This document shows, one piece after another, positions 33,252 to 42,282 of a DNA stretch of 42,385 nt. The translations under genes were made by a program, and so were the position numbers. A model generated the notes under the pieces. That model was not told where the DNA came from. It ran no database searches and saw nothing but the letters and a program-made list of their open reading frames with translations. Each line of letters begins with the position of its first letter. The first letter of the stretch is position 1. Source of the stretch: CAUZSH01 sp963582935 (GTDB taxonomy: Bacteria; Pseudomonadota; Gammaproteobacteria; Francisellales; Francisellaceae); NCBI GenBank assembly GCA_963582935.1, contig CAUZSH010000004.1, forward strand, positions 1 to 42,385, read 5' to 3'.

Positions 33252-35157
33252 CCTCATACGCCTCACTTGCGTCTAACCACTCACTTTCAATGCGTTCAAT
33301 ATCTGATTTCAAGGTGGCATGTTGACTCACCAAACCTTTCAAAATATCCTTATTAGACGCTTCAAATACTTCAGGAGATTGCATTTGAGTTTCAAGGTCG
33401 CTCAGCGTTGATTGCGCGTGCGCTAGCTCTTTCTCAAGCTTATCTGCTCTACGCTTTAAAGGTAAAAGCTGTCGTCTTTTTTTAGCATTTTCTTTACGAT
33501 TCACTTTCTTTGTATTTTTGTCCTGAGATAAATCATCACTTTTATTATCCATAGACTTATTTGAAGCATCTTCAGTTTTTTGTGTCGTAATAAATTTTTG
33601 ATAATCTGCAAGGTCGCCTTTAAATGGCGTGACTGCCCCCTTATTCACCAACCAGTACTCATCTACGGTCGCCTCAAGCAAAAAACGATCATGCGAAACA
33701 ATAATCACGGCACCTTCATAGGTTTGCATTGCCACAGTTAATGCTTGGCGCATATGAATATCCAAATGGTTTGTCGGCTCATCTAATAGCAAAAGGTTGG
33801 GTTTTTGATAAGTAATCATTGCCAATGCAAGCCTTGCTTTCTCACCACCTGAAAAATGATGCACCTTGGTTAACGCCATCTCATTAGAAAAAGCAAATTT
33901 CCCCAAAAAGCTTCGTAGCTGCCCTTCAGTTTGGTTTTTATCAATAGATTGTAGATGCTCCAAGGGCGTTTCTTGCAAATGTAATTGCTGTATAGAGTGC
34001 TGCTCAAAGTAACCAATTTTTAGCTTCGGGTGGGGAATATATTCACCATCTAGTAAGGCAAGCTTCCCCACCATTGACTTAATAAAAGTTGATTTACCTG
34101 CACCGTTTACACCCAATAATCCGACACGCATTCCTGATAAAATGGAGCTGTTTACATTGTTTAAAATGGGGTTGCCGGCACTATAACCTAGATCAGCATT
34201 TGCAAGCGTTAACAGCGGGCCACCAAGGGCCTCTACATCTGAAAAGTTAAAACTAAAGTCCGATGCTTCTCTAACCGCTTCAACCTGTTGGATTTTATCC
34301 AGCATCTTCATGCGGCTTTGTGCTTGTTTCGCTTTTGAAGCTTTTGCTTTAAAGCGATCCACAAATGACTGCAAATGTGTGATATTTTTTTGTTGCTTCA
34401 CATAAGATTTTTGTTGCAATATCAAAGATTCAGCCCGCTGCTTCTCAAACTGAGAATAGTTTCCGCCGTACATTTTAATGGCTTGATCATCAATATGCGC
34501 CACATTCGTGACGGTATTATCCAGAAAAACACGATCATGCGAAATCAATAACATCATCCCTGGATACTGTGACAGCCATTTTTCTAGCCACATCACCGCC
34601 TCAACATCCAAATGGTTTGTCGGCTCATCAAGCAATAATATATCAGACTGTTTAATCAAAGCCTTAGCTAGATTTAAGCGAATTTGCCAACCACCCGATA
34701 AGTCACGTACTTTATTTTCAATTTGAGCATCACTAAATCCAAGTCCATGTAAAAGTTGAAATGCTCGAGGGCGCAATTGGTAACCGCCAAGTGATTCAAA
34801 CTCTTCATGTAGATGCGCCAATTCATTTAATTCTTTCTCATCAGAGGAAGTCGATAGTTTTTGAATTCGACGGCCAAGATCAAATAATGCCTCATCTCCT
34901 GACTGAACATAATCAATGACGGTTGCATCTAATGCCGTAATTTCCTGCATGACGTAGGCAATTTTTAACGCACTTGCTACCTCAACCGAACCTTCATCAG
35001 GTTCAATCATTTTCATAACCATGGCAAACAAGGTGGTTTTTCCAGCACCATTTTTCCCGATGATGCCAATTTTTTGTCCTGGGTAAAAACAAAAAGAAGC
35101 TTCTTTAAAAAGAGGTTTAAGACCAAGTTGTAATGTGACAGATTGAAAAGAAATCAT
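33235..35157 (-). CDS. yheS: ABC-F ATPase YheS
   Basis: A 640-residue cytoplasmic ABC-F protein without membrane domains; family members act on stalled or antibiotic-bound ribosomes. There are two ABC modules, each with Walker A (GKNGAGKTTL, GVNGAGKSTF) and signature/Walker B (LSGGWQIRLNLAKAL, FSGGEKARLALAM, LLLDEPTNHLD). They are joined by a long charged linker (about 235-300, RFKAKASKAKQAQSRM). The C-terminal 100 residues are a charged coiled coil. Length and N-terminus fit E. coli YheS (637) better than Uup or EttA. It follows carB by five bases, so the two are co-transcribed. Confidence 0.92.
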   Translation of the reverse strand: MISFQSVTLQLGLKPLFKEASFCFYPGQKIGIIGKNGAGKTTLFAMVMKMIEPDEGSVEVASALKIAYVMQEITALDATVIDYVQSGDEALFDLGRRIQKLSTSSDEKELNELAHLHEEFESLGGYQLRPRAFQLLHGLGFSDAQIENKVRDLSGGWQIRLNLAKALIKQSDILLLDEPTNHLDVEAVMWLEKWLSQYPGMMLLISHDRVFLDNTVTNVAHIDDQAIKMYGGNYSQFEKQRAESLILQQKSYVKQQKNITHLQSFVDRFKAKASKAKQAQSRMKMLDKIQQVEAVREASDFSFNFSDVEALGGPLLTLANADLGYSAGNPILNNVNSSILSGMRVGLLGVNGAGKSTFIKSMVGKLALLDGEYIPHPKLKIGYFEQHSIQQLHLQETPLEHLQSIDKNQTEGQLRSFLGKFAFSNEMALTKVHHFSGGEKARLALAMITYQKPNLLLLDEPTNHLDIHMRQALTVAMQTYEGAVIIVSHDRFLLEATVDEYWLVNKGAVTPFKGDLADYQKFITTQKTEDASNKSMDNKSDDLSQDKNTKKVNRKENAKKRRQLLPLKRRADKLEKELAHAQSTLSDLETQMQSPEVFEASNKDILKGLVSQHATLKSDIERIESEWLDASEAYEAKLGE

Positions 35158-35162
35158 AGGTT

Positions 35163-38100
35163 TTAACGAAGCTCCATATACTCACGCCATGATGCAACCT
35201 GGACAGGTTTATCATGAAGTTTAGCCAGAGATTGCATCATTATTTCTGCAATCTGTAAATTTGTAATCAAGGGCACGTGATGGTCGATTGCTAAACGTCT
35301 AATCTTAAAGCCATCCGAGACATTTTCTTCGCTCACATGTCGCTCTCTACGAGGAATATTGATAATCAAATCAACTTCGCGATTCGTAATTAAACTTTCA
35401 ACCGTGGGCATTAATTCTTCACTAATTTTATGCACACAAATAGAAGCGATACCATTTTTTTCAAGGTATTTTTGTGTTCCTTCTGTGGTAAATAATTCCC
35501 AGCCTAAGTCACTCAATATTTTGATTTCTACCAACAACTTAGACTTTTTATCGCCACCGATAGAAAGAAAAACACGTTTACGCTTCACGCTGAGTTCTGT
35601 GGCCTGCCAAGACTTATAAAAGGCCTCCAGTAAATCTTCACCAATGCAAGCCACTTCCCCAGTGGAGGACATTTCCACATGCGCCACAGGGTTTGCACCC
35701 TTTAGCCGATTATAGGAAAATTGAGAGGTTTTAACGCCTACATAATCCAAATCTAGGGTATTGTAGTGTCGAGGTGTATATTTTCCCATGACAATTTTTG
35801 TCGCGATATCAATGAAATTATAGCCCGTGACTTTTGATACAAATGGGAACGAGCGAGAAGCGCGCAAGTTACATTCAATCACTTTTAAGTTATTTTCTTT
35901 AGCAATAAATTGAATATTAAAGGGTCCTGAAATATTCAGCTCTTTTACAATCTTCTTCGTAATGCTTTTAGCACGGCGAATGGTTTCAAGGTACAGACGT
36001 TGAGGTGGCAGCACGATAGTGGCATCCCCTGAATGAACTCCTGCATTCTCAATATGTTCAGAAATCGCATAAATGGCGATCTTACCATTCTCGGCAACGC
36101 CATCCATTTCTAATTCTTTTGCATGTTTAATAAAATCAGAGATCACAACTGGATGCTCTGGAGAAACCAGTGTTGCCTCTAACAAATATTTTTCAAGCTC
36201 ATTGACGGAACCAATCACATTCATTGCCGCACCAGAAAGCACATAAGAAGGACGAACTAAGATTGGATAACCCACCTCTTCTGCGAACTCTTTTGCTTTA
36301 TCTAGTGTTGTGATGGACTGCCATGCTGGTTGATCCACATTAATGGTATTCAACAGCTCAGAGAAGATTGCTCGATTTTCTGCACGGTTAATATTTTCAG
36401 GCGATGTGCCTAAAATAGTATAGCCACCTTCAGAAAGTGGAATCACCAGATTATTTGCAATCTGTCCACCCACTGAAACCACAATGCCTTTTAAATTTTC
36501 AAAATCTGCAATGTCTTGAACACGCTCCAATGTTAGTTGTTCAAAATAAAGGCGATCTGATTCATCATAATCTGTCGAAACCGTTTCAGGGTTTGAATTG
36601 ATAATAATTGGAGATTCACCTAGCTTTTTCAAAGTATGTGCAGTGGTCACACCACACCAGTCAAACTCGACAGAAGAACCGATACTATAAGGTCCAGAAC
36701 CTAAAACCAAAGTGGCCTTTTCTGCAGAAGGTAAAACGTCATGCTCAATGCCATGATAAGTCATATATAAATAATTAGTATCGGCTTCGAACTCACCTGC
36801 AAGCGTATCAATCTGCTTTACCACAGGCGTGATACCATGGGAAATACGCCAAGCTCTTAACGCTTTTACATCCATATCTCTAAATTTGGCAATACTTTTA
36901 TCCGAAAACCCTAATTTCTTCGCTTCCCTTAAAAGTTGCGGGCTCATGGTGTCTAAACGACGGAGTGTATTTTCCATATCCGCGATCGTTTTGACATGAT
37001 TCAAAAACCATTTATCGATACAAGACATTTTATGCGCCTCATCTATGGAGCCACCTTTAATAAAAAACGCATATAGGGCAAAAATACGGCGGTCTGTTGC
37101 GCGCTCAATTTCTTCCTGAATATTGGCGATCTCAAAAGGATAATCTGCCAAATCAGCCGCACCGATATTCAGCATACCAATGGCTTTTTGCAACCCTTCA
37201 GAGAAAGAACGACCAACTGCCATCACCTCACCCACAGACTTCATCTCAGTACCGATAAAACGCTCTGCTTTTTTAAGCTTGTGCGTATCCCATCTTGGGA
37301 TTTTCACCACGATATAATCTAAAGCCGGCTCAAAGAAGGCGCACGTTTGTTTTGTAACAGAGTTCTCTAACTCATAGAGTTTATATCCAAGCGAAAGCTT
37401 GGTGGCAATAAACGCAAGCGGATAGCCTGTTGCTTTTGATGCCAATGCGCTTGAGCGGGATAATCTTGGGTTAATTTCAATGACGCGGTATTCGGAAGTC
37501 TCAAGGTTGAAAGCGTATTGAATATTACATTCACCAATAATATTAAAATGATTTGCCACATCAATCGCTACTTTACGTAGACGGTGATATTCCTCATTAT
37601 TTAGGGATTGTGATGGAGAGACCACAATACTTTCACCCGTATGGATGCCCATTGGATCAAAATTTTCCATGTTACAAACCGTGAGAACATTTCCAGAGAC
37701 ATCTCGCACAATTTCATATTCAAATTCACTCCAACCGAGCAAACTTTCTTCAATCAAAATTTGAGGTGCAGCATGAAATACCTCTACCGCACGTGACTGT
37801 AATTCTTCTTCCGAATACACAACACCCGAGCCTAAACCACCTAAAGAAAAGCCTGATCGCATCATTAATGGATAACCAATTTTACGTCCACACTTCAGAG
37901 CTTCATCAACATCCGTTGCCACGAAACTTCTTGCAGAATGAACACCAATTTCCTCTAGTTTATCTTTAAATAAACCTCGATCTTCAGCTTCTCGAATAGT
38001 TTGCACACTCGTGCCCAGCACTTTAACATTATGTAAGGCTAACACGCCCTTTTCTTCAAGCTTTAACCCTAGATTAAGCGCTGTTTGCCCACCAAAGCCC

Positions 38101-38369
38101 AATAAGATTGCATCTGGCTTTTCTTTTTCAATAATTTTTGTGACATGAGGTAAGTCCAAAGGATCAAAATAAACCTCATCTGCCATTTCTGGATCTGTTT
38201 GAATCGTCGCAATATTGGGATTTACCAAGATAACTTTGATTCCTTCCTCTTTGAGTGCTTTAATCGCTTGAGATCCTGAATAATCAAATTCACCCGCTTG
38301 GGAAATGCGAATACCGCCCGAGCCGAGCAAGAGAACTTTTTTAATATCTGACTTTTTGAAAGTATTAGG
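35163..38369 (-). CDS. carB: Carbamoyl-phosphate synthase large subunit, CAD/Bacteroidetes-like type
   Basis: A 1068-residue subunit that makes carbamoyl phosphate from bicarbonate, ammonia and two ATP for pyrimidines and arginine. Two ATP-grasp halves and a C-terminal MGS-like allosteric domain (about 940-1068) are present. The wording GSGGIRISQAGEFDYSGSQA in the first half and GSGPYSIGSSVEFDWCGV in the second recalls eukaryotic CAD/CPS1 and Bacteroidetes enzymes, not E. coli (GAGPIVIGQACEFDYSG, GGGPNRIGQGIEFDYC). The start is placed at ATG 38367-38369, where homology begins; a TTG 20 codons earlier is less likely. carA is not adjacent. Confidence 0.95.
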   Translation of the reverse strand, partial: PNTFKKSDIKKVLLLGSGGIRISQAGEFDYSGSQAIKALKEEGIKVILVNPNIATIQTDPEMADEVYFDPLDLPHVTKIIEKEKPDAILLGFGGQTALNLGLKLEEKGVLALHNVKVLGTSVQTIREAEDRGLFKDKLEEIGVHSARSFVATDVDEALKCGRKIGYPLMMRSGFSLGGLGSGVVYSEEELQSRAVEVFHAAPQILIEESLLGWSEFEYEIVRDVSGNVLTVCNMENFDPMGIHTGESIVVSPSQSLNNEEYHRLRKVAIDVANHFNIIGECNIQYAFNLETSEYRVIEINPRLSRSSALASKATGYPLAFIATKLSLGYKLYELENSVTKQTCAFFEPALDYIVVKIPRWDTHKLKKAERFIGTEMKSVGEVMAVGRSFSEGLQKAIGMLNIGAADLADYPFEIANIQEEIERATDRRIFALYAFFIKGGSIDEAHKMSCIDKWFLNHVKTIADMENTLRRLDTMSPQLLREAKKLGFSDKSIAKFRDMDVKALRAWRISHGITPVVKQIDTLAGEFEADTNYLYMTYHGIEHDVLPSAEKATLVLGSGPYSIGSSVEFDWCGVTTAHTLKKLGESPIIINSNPETVSTDYDESDRLYFEQLTLERVQDIADFENLKGIVVSVGGQIANNLVIPLSEGGYTILGTSPENINRAENRAIFSELLNTINVDQPAWQSITTLDKAKEFAEEVGYPILVRPSYVLSGAAMNVIGSVNELEKYLLEATLVSPEHPVVISDFIKHAKELEMDGVAENGKIAIYAISEHIENAGVHSGDATIVLPPQRLYLETIRRAKSITKKIVKELNISGPFNIQFIAKENNLKVIECNLRASRSFPFVSKVTGYNFIDIATKIVMGKYTPRHYNTLDLDYVGVKTSQFSYNRLKGANPVAHVEMSSTGEVACIGEDLLEAFYKSWQATELSVKRKRVFLSIGGDKKSKLLVEIKILSDLGWELFTTEGTQKYLEKNGIASICVHKISEELMPTVESLITNREVDLIINIPRRERHVSEENVSDGFKIRRLAIDHHVPLITNLQIAEIMMQSLAKLHDKPVQVASWREYMELR

Positions 38370-38919
38370 CATAAAAATTACGAATGTGCTGAAGTTACCA
38401 TATTCTAATGGCAAAATTTTAAAAGGCAAATTATCATTCGATTTTTTTCATGGTTGGGGTTAGTAAAGAGATTAGTGATCCCATTTTACTGTTAAATATC
38501 GATTAATTGAAATTGCAATCTTTGGATGAGTATATTGGATTCCATAAATCTAGTAAATACAATACACTACGTTCTTACAAGATGAATCCAAAAATACGAT
38601 ATATATATTTACTCGTAGCAATTGGAATAAAGTATATTCCATATAGAAAAAAGAACAGCTAATTTAAGCCTATCTTTTTAATGTTCTGATCAGTTTCTAG
38701 CTAAGGACAAAAGTCGGGGTATAACCCTAGTACCCCTTGAGGGTGATTTTAATAAAATTATCTGTGGCAAAGGTTGTCAAAAAGATAGATTTGGAAAAAT
38801 CACTTGTGATGTTTATCAATAAAACAATTTCATACATAACCATAGATCAATACCTCCAGCTATTATATACTAAGGGCCTAATGAGAAATTTGAGAAATTA
38901 AAATATCAGGGGACAATAA
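38370..38919. other. 550-bp AT-rich intergenic region between carB and uspA
   Basis: It separates two divergent genes and should hold both promoters. A TATACT box with a weak TAGATC 17 bases upstream lies about 50 bases before uspA. A set of G-run/C-run inverted repeats (38716-38744) stands out from the AT-rich background. A 26-codon frame (38582-38662) was seen but lacks a ribosome site. No tRNA or known RNA family was recognised. Confidence 0.5.
38716..38744 (+). promoter_or_regulatory. Interleaved G/C-run inverted repeats upstream of uspA
   Basis: GGGGTA (38716-38721) pairs with TACCCC (38731-38736), and ACCCT (38724-38728) pairs with AGGGT (38740-38744). The arms interleave, so as RNA they could form an H-type pseudoknot or two alternative hairpins. 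As DNA, TACCCCT-TG-AGGGTGA resembles the 7-2-7 inverted sites of NarL/FixJ-type response regulators. The site lies about 175 bases before the uspA ATG. Confidence 0.4.
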
Positions 38920-39345
38920 ATGTATTCATATAAACATATCCTTCTAGCAACGGATCTTCATGGCGATAACAAAGCTGTAACAGACCAAGCCGTTGCCTTA
39001 GCAAAACGAAACAACGCACGTCTAAGTGTCATAAATGTATTGCCAAATATCCCTTATTATATGGCGTCTGGTGTGCCTTCTATTGCTGATTTAGAAGACC
39101 ACTTAGAAGACGGCAACATGCGCAAACTTAAAGCGCTTGAAGCCAAGATTGATATGGAAGCAGACTACCATCTTTTGCACGGCTCACCAAAACGTAAAAT
39201 TGTCGAACTTGCAAAAGAAATTGAGTGCGATATCGTCATCATTGGGAGTCATGGCAGACATGGTGTAGAACGCTTTATTGGCTCTACCGCAAATGGTGTT
39301 TTGCAACGCGCGCATTGCGATGTGTTAATCATTCGCATAAAATAG
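38920..39345 (+). CDS. uspA: Universal stress protein, UspA family
   Basis: A 141-residue single-domain Usp, close in length to E. coli UspA (144). It begins YKHILLATDLHGDNKAV (strand 1 and the ATP-site aspartate). The ATP-binding motif G-2x-G-9x-G-S/T is present in IGSHGRHGVERFIGSTANG (about 111-129), so an ATP-binding Usp is likely, unlike classical UspA. AGGGGA precedes the ATG. Members help survival in starvation or oxidative stress; the exact role is unknown. hemW follows 32 bases later on the same strand. Confidence 0.9.
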   Translation: MYSYKHILLATDLHGDNKAVTDQAVALAKRNNARLSVINVLPNIPYYMASGVPSIADLEDHLEDGNMRKLKALEAKIDMEADYHLLHGSPKRKIVELAKEIECDIVIIGSHGRHGVERFIGSTANGVLQRAHCDVLIIRIK

Positions 39346-39377
39346 CCGCCTACTAGGTTTTACCATAACGGTTTTTT

Positions 39378-40520
39378 GTGCTCAAACTTCCACCTTTAAG
39401 TCTTTATATTCATTTTCCTTGGTGCGTCAAAAAATGCCCTTATTGTGACTTTAACTCACACCCAATCAAAAACAAAATCCCAGCCAAAGAATATATTGAT
39501 GCCCTTATAAGGGATCTAATCTCACACTTAGATGCCCTCCAAGATCGTAAAATTATTTCAATTTTTTTAGGGGGTGGTACACCTTCTGCATTTTCCAGCA
39601 CCGAAATGGCGCGTTTATTTGAATTTATCTTTAAAAATATTCCACTAGAAGATCAGGTTGAAATCACCATTGAAGCGAACCCTGGAACCATTGAGCATGG
39701 AAATTTTTCTGAATATAAAGATATGGGAATCAACCGCGTTTCTTTGGGGGTACAGAGTTTTCAGAACGATAAACTAAAGTCCTTGGGAAGAATCCATGAC
39801 AACGCTCAAGTGGAAACAGCGATCAATAATCTCACCACTGCAGGGTTTCACAACTTTAATATCGATATCATGCATGGCTTGCCCTCTCAAACTGTAGAAG
39901 ATGCCTTATATGACTTACAAAAGGCGATTGATTTCAATCCCACTCACCTCTCTTGGTATCAGTTAACATTAGAGCCTAACACGAAGTTTTACGCCTTCCC
40001 ACCCACACTACCTGATGAAGACACACTATATGAAATCGAAAGGCAAGGTAAAACTTTACTAGACAATTCTGGCTTCTCGCAATATGAAATATCTGCTTAC
40101 AGCAAATCGCCAGAAACTCAGGCAAAACACAATCTTAATTATTGGCTATTTGGAGACTACATTGGCATTGGTGCTGGCGCTCATGGCAAACTCACGGATA
40201 TAAAAAATAAAACCATTATGAGAATATGGAAGCATCGCCACCCAAAACAATACTTATCTCAACCTAAGTATATCCAAGGATTTGAAACCATTACAGAAGA
40301 TGAAATTCCTTATGAATTTATGATAAATGCCCTTCGTTTAAATCAAGGGATCACTCAAGATGTTTTTGAAAACCGTACTGGGATAAGTATCAAGAATATT
40401 GCGAAACCATTAGCGATGGCTAGATCTAAGTCGCTATTGCTCCCTAGCAATGTGATTCAAACTACGAAACTAGGAAAAAGGTATCTCAATGACCTAACAA
40501 CGCTTTTTTCTCCGAGCTGA
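39378..40520 (+). CDS. hemW: Heme chaperone / radical SAM protein HemW
   Basis: A 380-residue cytoplasmic radical SAM protein, once annotated as coproporphyrinogen III oxidase-like but now seen as a heme carrier. The [4Fe-4S]-SAM site is CVKKCPYCDF (about 16-25), followed by FLGGGTPSAF, EITIEANPGT, INRVSLGVQSF and HNLNYWLFGDYIGIGAGAHG, and a C-terminal HemN-type domain. It uses CPYC, not the HemN pattern with an extra cysteine. The start is GTG at 39378-39380; the ribosome site is weak, so it may be coupled to uspA. Confidence 0.92.
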   Translation: MLKLPPLSLYIHFPWCVKKCPYCDFNSHPIKNKIPAKEYIDALIRDLISHLDALQDRKIISIFLGGGTPSAFSSTEMARLFEFIFKNIPLEDQVEITIEANPGTIEHGNFSEYKDMGINRVSLGVQSFQNDKLKSLGRIHDNAQVETAINNLTTAGFHNFNIDIMHGLPSQTVEDALYDLQKAIDFNPTHLSWYQLTLEPNTKFYAFPPTLPDEDTLYEIERQGKTLLDNSGFSQYEISAYSKSPETQAKHNLNYWLFGDYIGIGAGAHGKLTDIKNKTIMRIWKHRHPKQYLSQPKYIQGFETITEDEIPYEFMINALRLNQGITQDVFENRTGISIKNIAKPLAMARSKSLLLPSNVIQTTKLGKRYLNDLTTLFSPS

Positions 40521-40670
40521 GGTCAATATAAAAAATTGGTGAAACTTATTCGGGTTAGCCACCTTACAAGTCATGACGGTCCCCATTGCTTTGCTGAAAT
40601 TAAATTACTCGCCCCATGGTTTTTTGTTATACTTATCCAGAAACCAATTTCTACTACTCGGAGAAACGTA

Positions 40671-41546
40671 ATGAGCAAGCGACTAACCCAAAAAATGCGG
40701 GATGGTGATTTTAAATTCAGAAAATCTGAACATAAAGTTGCCAACTGGATTTTAGATAATGCCCACGAAGTACCTTCACTTAATATCACCACAATCGCCG
40801 AAAAAGTCGGGGTGAGTGAGCCAACGATTGTTCGATTTTGTAGAGCTGCCGAATGTAAAGGTTATCAAGAATTCAAAATCAGACTTGCGGAAGACCTTGC
40901 CCTAGGAGAGTTCTCTGAGAAAATCGACGTGGATATGGATGAAAGTATCTCCAATATTAAAAAGAAAGTCTGTAAATTTGCAATGTCCGCATTATATAGC
41001 GTTGATGATGAAATCTCAAATGCTGAACTTGAAAAAGCAGTCGCCACAGTCATTAGCGCTGAAACGGTTTTAATCAGCGGGTTTGGTGGCTCTTCATGCA
41101 CTGCTAGTGATGGATATCATAAGTTCTTCAGGATCAGTAAAAAATTCATTTGCTCGGCTGACATGCACATCCAAACCATGACGGCCGGCACACTAAAGCA
41201 AAATGATGTATTAATTGCTATTTCAAACTCAGGGCGCACTGAAGCACTGGTTGATCTTTGTAAACTTGCAAGATCTCAGGGTGCAAAAGTTATCGCCATC
41301 ACACAATCAGACTCCCCTATTGACCATTTAGCAAATATCCATCTATCTGCAAGAGATCAAGATGACACAAGCCTTCTGGTTCCAATGGTAGCAAGGTTGC
41401 GTCACTTAACCATATTGGATATTTTAGTTACTGCCGTTGCTACTAGAACTTATGACGATGCGCAAAAGCGTTTGACTAAAACCAAAAATTCACTGAAAAA
41501 ACTTAAAAATAAAATAGGTAGAGTCGGCTTGGATTTGATGGCATAA
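40671..41546 (+). CDS. hexR: RpiR-family regulator, HexR-like
   Basis: A 291-residue transcription regulator. The N-terminal HTH_6 domain (about 1-77) reads FKFRKSEHKVANWILDNA and ITTIAEKVGVSEPTIVRFCR. The SIS sugar-phosphate domain (about 120-250) has SGFGGSSCTASDGYHKF and ISNSGRTEALVDLCK. HexR controls glucose metabolism genes and is released by KDPG; the wording fits HexR well, but no target gene is in the window. Start: ATG at 40671 with CGGAGAAA upstream; the frame is open for another 45 codons but these are not family-like. Confidence 0.88.
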   Translation: MSKRLTQKMRDGDFKFRKSEHKVANWILDNAHEVPSLNITTIAEKVGVSEPTIVRFCRAAECKGYQEFKIRLAEDLALGEFSEKIDVDMDESISNIKKKVCKFAMSALYSVDDEISNAELEKAVATVISAETVLISGFGGSSCTASDGYHKFFRISKKFICSADMHIQTMTAGTLKQNDVLIAISNSGRTEALVDLCKLARSQGAKVIAITQSDSPIDHLANIHLSARDQDDTSLLVPMVARLRHLTILDILVTAVATRTYDDAQKRLTKTKNSLKKLKNKIGRVGLDLMA

Positions 41547-41567
41547 AAAAAGCCCCTAAGGGCTTTT
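41545..41567. terminator. Bidirectional intrinsic terminator between hexR and rpmA
   Basis: AAAAGCCC (41548-41555) and GGGCTTTT (41560-41567) form an 8-bp stem with loop CTAA. On the minus strand it ends with seven T, serving rplU-rpmA. On the plus strand it ends TTTTC, serving hexR, whose stop codon it touches. Confidence 0.9.
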
Positions 41568-41597
41568 CGTTATTATCAATAGAATCTAAACTTTCAA

Positions 41598-41852
41598 TTA
41601 TGCAATAATTGAAACGAATTTACGGTTATGTTCGCCACCAGAATGGAACTGAACTTGACCATCACTCTTAGCATATAGAGTATGGTCGCGACCACAGCCT
41701 ACATTTTTACCTGGATGAACTCGTGTTCCTCTTTGACGAAGGATGATTGCGCCTGCTTGAACCATTTCACCACCAAAGCGTTTAACGCCCAAATATTTTG
41801 GGTTTGAATCACGTCCGTTACGGGTACTACCGCCTGCTTTCTTATGAGCCAT
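41598..41852 (-). CDS. rpmA: 50S ribosomal protein L27
   Basis: An 84-residue ribosomal protein whose N-terminus reaches the peptidyl-transferase centre. MAHKKAGGSTRNGRDSNPKY, LGVKRFGGE and GAIILRQRGTRVHPG are diagnostic. There is no Firmicute-type N-terminal extension. It follows rplU by 13 bases, and GGAG precedes the ATG. Confidence 0.99.
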   Translation of the reverse strand: MAHKKAGGSTRNGRDSNPKYLGVKRFGGEMVQAGAIILRQRGTRVHPGKNVGCGRDHTLYAKSDGQVQFHSGGEHNRKFVSIIA

Positions 41853-41865
41853 TAGAGTTTACTCC

Positions 41866-42177
41866 TTATGCTTGAATTGCTGTGACTTTGATCGCTGTAA
41901 AATACTGGCGATGACCTTGACGTGTCATGCTGTGCTTACGGCGACGAAATTTAATAATTTTGATTTTCTTAAGACGACCTTGCTCTACAACTTCGCCGAT
42001 CACTTTGCTGCCTTTTACAAATGGCGTACCTACTGTAAGATCTTCACCATCTGAAACCATCAACACATCAGTCAATTCAACGGTTTCGCCAATACCGACT
42101 TCCATTTTTTCTAGCTTAAGAATTGAACCTTCCTTCGCTTTATATTGTTTACCACCGCTTTTGATTATTGCGTACAT
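41866..42177 (-). CDS. rplU: 50S ribosomal protein L21
   Basis: A 103-residue ribosomal protein that binds 23S rRNA. MYAIIKSGGKQYKAKEGS at the start and IIKFRRRKHSMTRQGHRQ near the C-terminus are diagnostic, and the length equals E. coli L21. GGGAGAG lies seven bases before the ATG. It is first in the rplU-rpmA operon with a clear promoter upstream; the usual divergent ispB is not seen in the 200 bases before the edge. Confidence 0.99.
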   Translation of the reverse strand: MYAIIKSGGKQYKAKEGSILKLEKMEVGIGETVELTDVLMVSDGEDLTVGTPFVKGSKVIGEVVEQGRLKKIKIIKFRRRKHSMTRQGHRQYFTAIKVTAIQA

Positions 42178-42214
42178 CGTTTAACTCTCCCGTTAAAGTT
42201 CTTGTTTTTATAGT

Positions 42215-42231
42215 GTTCAATTGGATTGAAC
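42215..42231 (-). promoter_or_regulatory. Hairpin at the 5' end of the rplU mRNA
   Basis: GTTCAA (42215-42220) and TTGAAC (42226-42231) form a perfect 6-bp stem with a 5-base loop. The predicted transcription start is near 42231, so the hairpin would sit at the extreme 5' end, where it could stabilise the mRNA or act in ribosomal-protein feedback. No known L21 leader was recognised. Confidence 0.45.
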
Positions 42232-42237
42232 CGGCAT

Positions 42238-42266
42238 ATTCTATGTTAAATACGATGGCTTTTCAA
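42238..42266 (-). promoter_or_regulatory. Sigma70-type promoter of rplU-rpmA
   Basis: On the minus strand TTGAAA (42261-42266) and TAGAAT (42238-42243) are 17 bases apart. The leader to the rplU ATG would be about 54 bases. Confidence 0.72.
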
Positions 42267-42282
42267 GTGTTACGCCTTAATT

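Noticed and set aside
38582..38662. 26-codon hydrophobic frame (starts MNPKIRYIYLLVA)
   Set aside because: No ribosome site, no promoter nearby, AT-rich context in which such frames arise by chance.
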